Source of the DNA: Pseudomonadota bacterium
GTDB taxonomy: Bacteria; Pseudomonadota; Gammaproteobacteria; Burkholderiales; Thiobacillaceae
Direction of reading: 5' to 3'
Assembly (NCBI GenBank): GCA_021836225.1
Contig: JAKBJA010000129.1
Span: forward strand, 1-15,706
DNA: 15,706 nt
A program made the position numbers and the translations under genes. Of the stretch, positions 15,127 through 15,706 are shown piece by piece (within the stretch, counting starts at the first letter, position 1; each line of letters opens with the position of its first letter). Below the pieces are notes generated by a model. That model was not told the DNA's origin, ran no database searches, and saw nothing but the letters and a program-made list of their open reading frames with translations.

Positions 15127-15549
15127 TTAAGTATTACCACGCGGCTTTTGATCCATATTCTCTATGATCGGGCAGCCGTCCTTAGCGCCCCGGCACAGGT
15201 TGAGCAGCAATTGCAGCTCGTTTCGCAGCAACGCGAGTTCCTTGAGGCGTGCATCGACTTCTTCCAGCTTGGCGGCGGTGAGCGTGCGCACATGCTCGCG
15301 GGCGCGTTGCGGATTTTCGCGCATGGTGAGCAGCATGGAGATTTCAGCCAGGCTGAACCCCATTTTCTGTGCCCGTTGGATGAATCGCAGGCGGGAGATG
15401 TCGCGCTCGCAATAAGCGCGGATTCCCGATTCGTTCCGCCCCACGCGAGGCAGCAACCCGATTTTTTCATAGTAGCGCAGCGTGTCGACGCTCAGCCCCA
15501 GCGTCCGGGCGATGTCGCCGATACGCAGCCTGTTGTTATTCTTGTCCAT
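15127..15549 (-). CDS. MerR-family heavy-metal-responsive regulator
   Basis: 140 residues. The winged helix is LRIGDIARTLGLSVDTLRYYEKIGLLPR, then the SGIRAY wing and a long dimer helix (about 78-118). The C-terminal metal loop is LCRGAKDGCPIIENM, with Cys119 and Cys126, similar to the CueR-type C-x(6-7)-CPII loop. At the position of the CueR Ser77 or the Cys of MerR, ZntR and CadR there is no Cys or Ser (the segment is RAREHV). The metal therefore cannot be named, and Cu(I)/Ag(I)/Au(I)-like coordination by two cysteines is only a guess. It is 23 bases downstream of a CcdA-like gene on the same strand, so it is probably cotranscribed. GACGGGA precedes the ATG. Confidence 0.9.
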   Translation of the reverse strand: MDKNNNRLRIGDIARTLGLSVDTLRYYEKIGLLPRVGRNESGIRAYCERDISRLRFIQRAQKMGFSLAEISMLLTMRENPQRAREHVRTLTAAKLEEVDARLKELALLRNELQLLLNLCRGAKDGCPIIENMDQKPRGNT

Positions 15550-15572
15550 CTTGTCCCGTCACCGATTCAGTC

Positions 15573-15706
15573 TTAATACCGGATGATAAAGAAGTATTCA
15601 TTAAGCAGGTACAGCCCCGTCAAAATCAACGTAATCCCGGCGGCCACCTCGAACGCCTTCTGATGGCGGGACAGCATCTTCAGCGATTCGAGCCAGCCCA
15701 TGCCCC
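15573..15706 (-). CDS. C-terminus of a CcdA/DsbD-like membrane protein (partial)
   Basis: The minus-strand frame runs in from the window edge and stops at TAA 15575-15573. The 43 visible residues include GMGWLESLKMLSRHQK, then a hydrophobic helix AAGITLILTGLYLLN and the end YFFIIRY. The last helix and the 'L..LSRHQK..E...G..LI..G.Y' layout resemble cytochrome c biogenesis CcdA / DsbD-type transmembrane electron carriers, but this is a short piece and the family is tentative. The 23-base gap to the MerR-family gene suggests one operon. A link to thiol or metal stress is an inference. Confidence 0.6.
   Translation of the reverse strand, partial: GMGWLESLKMLSRHQKAFEVAAGITLILTGLYLLNEYFFIIRY

Overview
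The window looks like a chromosomal segment of a GC-rich Gram-negative proteobacterium, most likely a betaproteobacterium. This rests on the tRNA-Pro/Arg/His cluster, the mer operon type, the codon bias, the ack–phosphoketolase pair and the NfeD–slipin pair. No 16S or other decisive marker is present, so the assignment is an inference.

Layout. (1) 1-1993: the 3' end of an unrecognised gene, then an acetate kinase gene (452-1555) followed by the 5' stub of a phosphoketolase gene that carries an in-frame stop and breaks off near 1866. (2) 1994-9047: five minus-strand genes read NfeD protease, slipin, universal stress protein, universal stress protein, three-domain acyl-ACP synthetase/carrier/acyltransferase. 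They look like a membrane-maintenance and stress set. (3) 9048-11738: a mostly gene-poor, partly AT-rich stretch. It holds a displaced 3' half of tRNA-His, a palindromic element, an integrase remnant, an intact hipBA toxin–antitoxin pair and an N-terminal remnant of an AAA ATPase. The intact tRNA-His lies at its right edge, so 9281-11787 reads as a small decayed integrative element in tRNA-His. (4) 11739-12070: the tRNA-Pro, tRNA-Arg, tRNA-His operon on the minus strand with a strong promoter and terminator. (5) 12101-15022: a mercury resistance module, merR facing merT-merP-merA across a classic MerR dyad. A CGCAAAG inverted-repeat element sits between merT and merP, and a piece of a second merA lies behind merR. 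(6) 15127-15706: a second MerR-family metal regulator and the C-terminus of a CcdA-like membrane protein.

How the genes work together. MerP and MerT deliver Hg(II) to MerA, which reduces it to Hg(0), with MerR as the switch. NfeD and slipin are a known membrane protease/scaffold pair. Together with two tandem Usp proteins and a lipid-reacylating enzyme they suggest envelope stress handling. HipBA is self-contained cargo. Several genes (phosphoketolase, integrase, AAA ATPase, second merA) are broken, so the window records repeated insertion and deletion. No clearly new system was found. The most interesting objects are the miniature tRNA-His island with its arm-type repeats and the CGCAAAG hairpin family.
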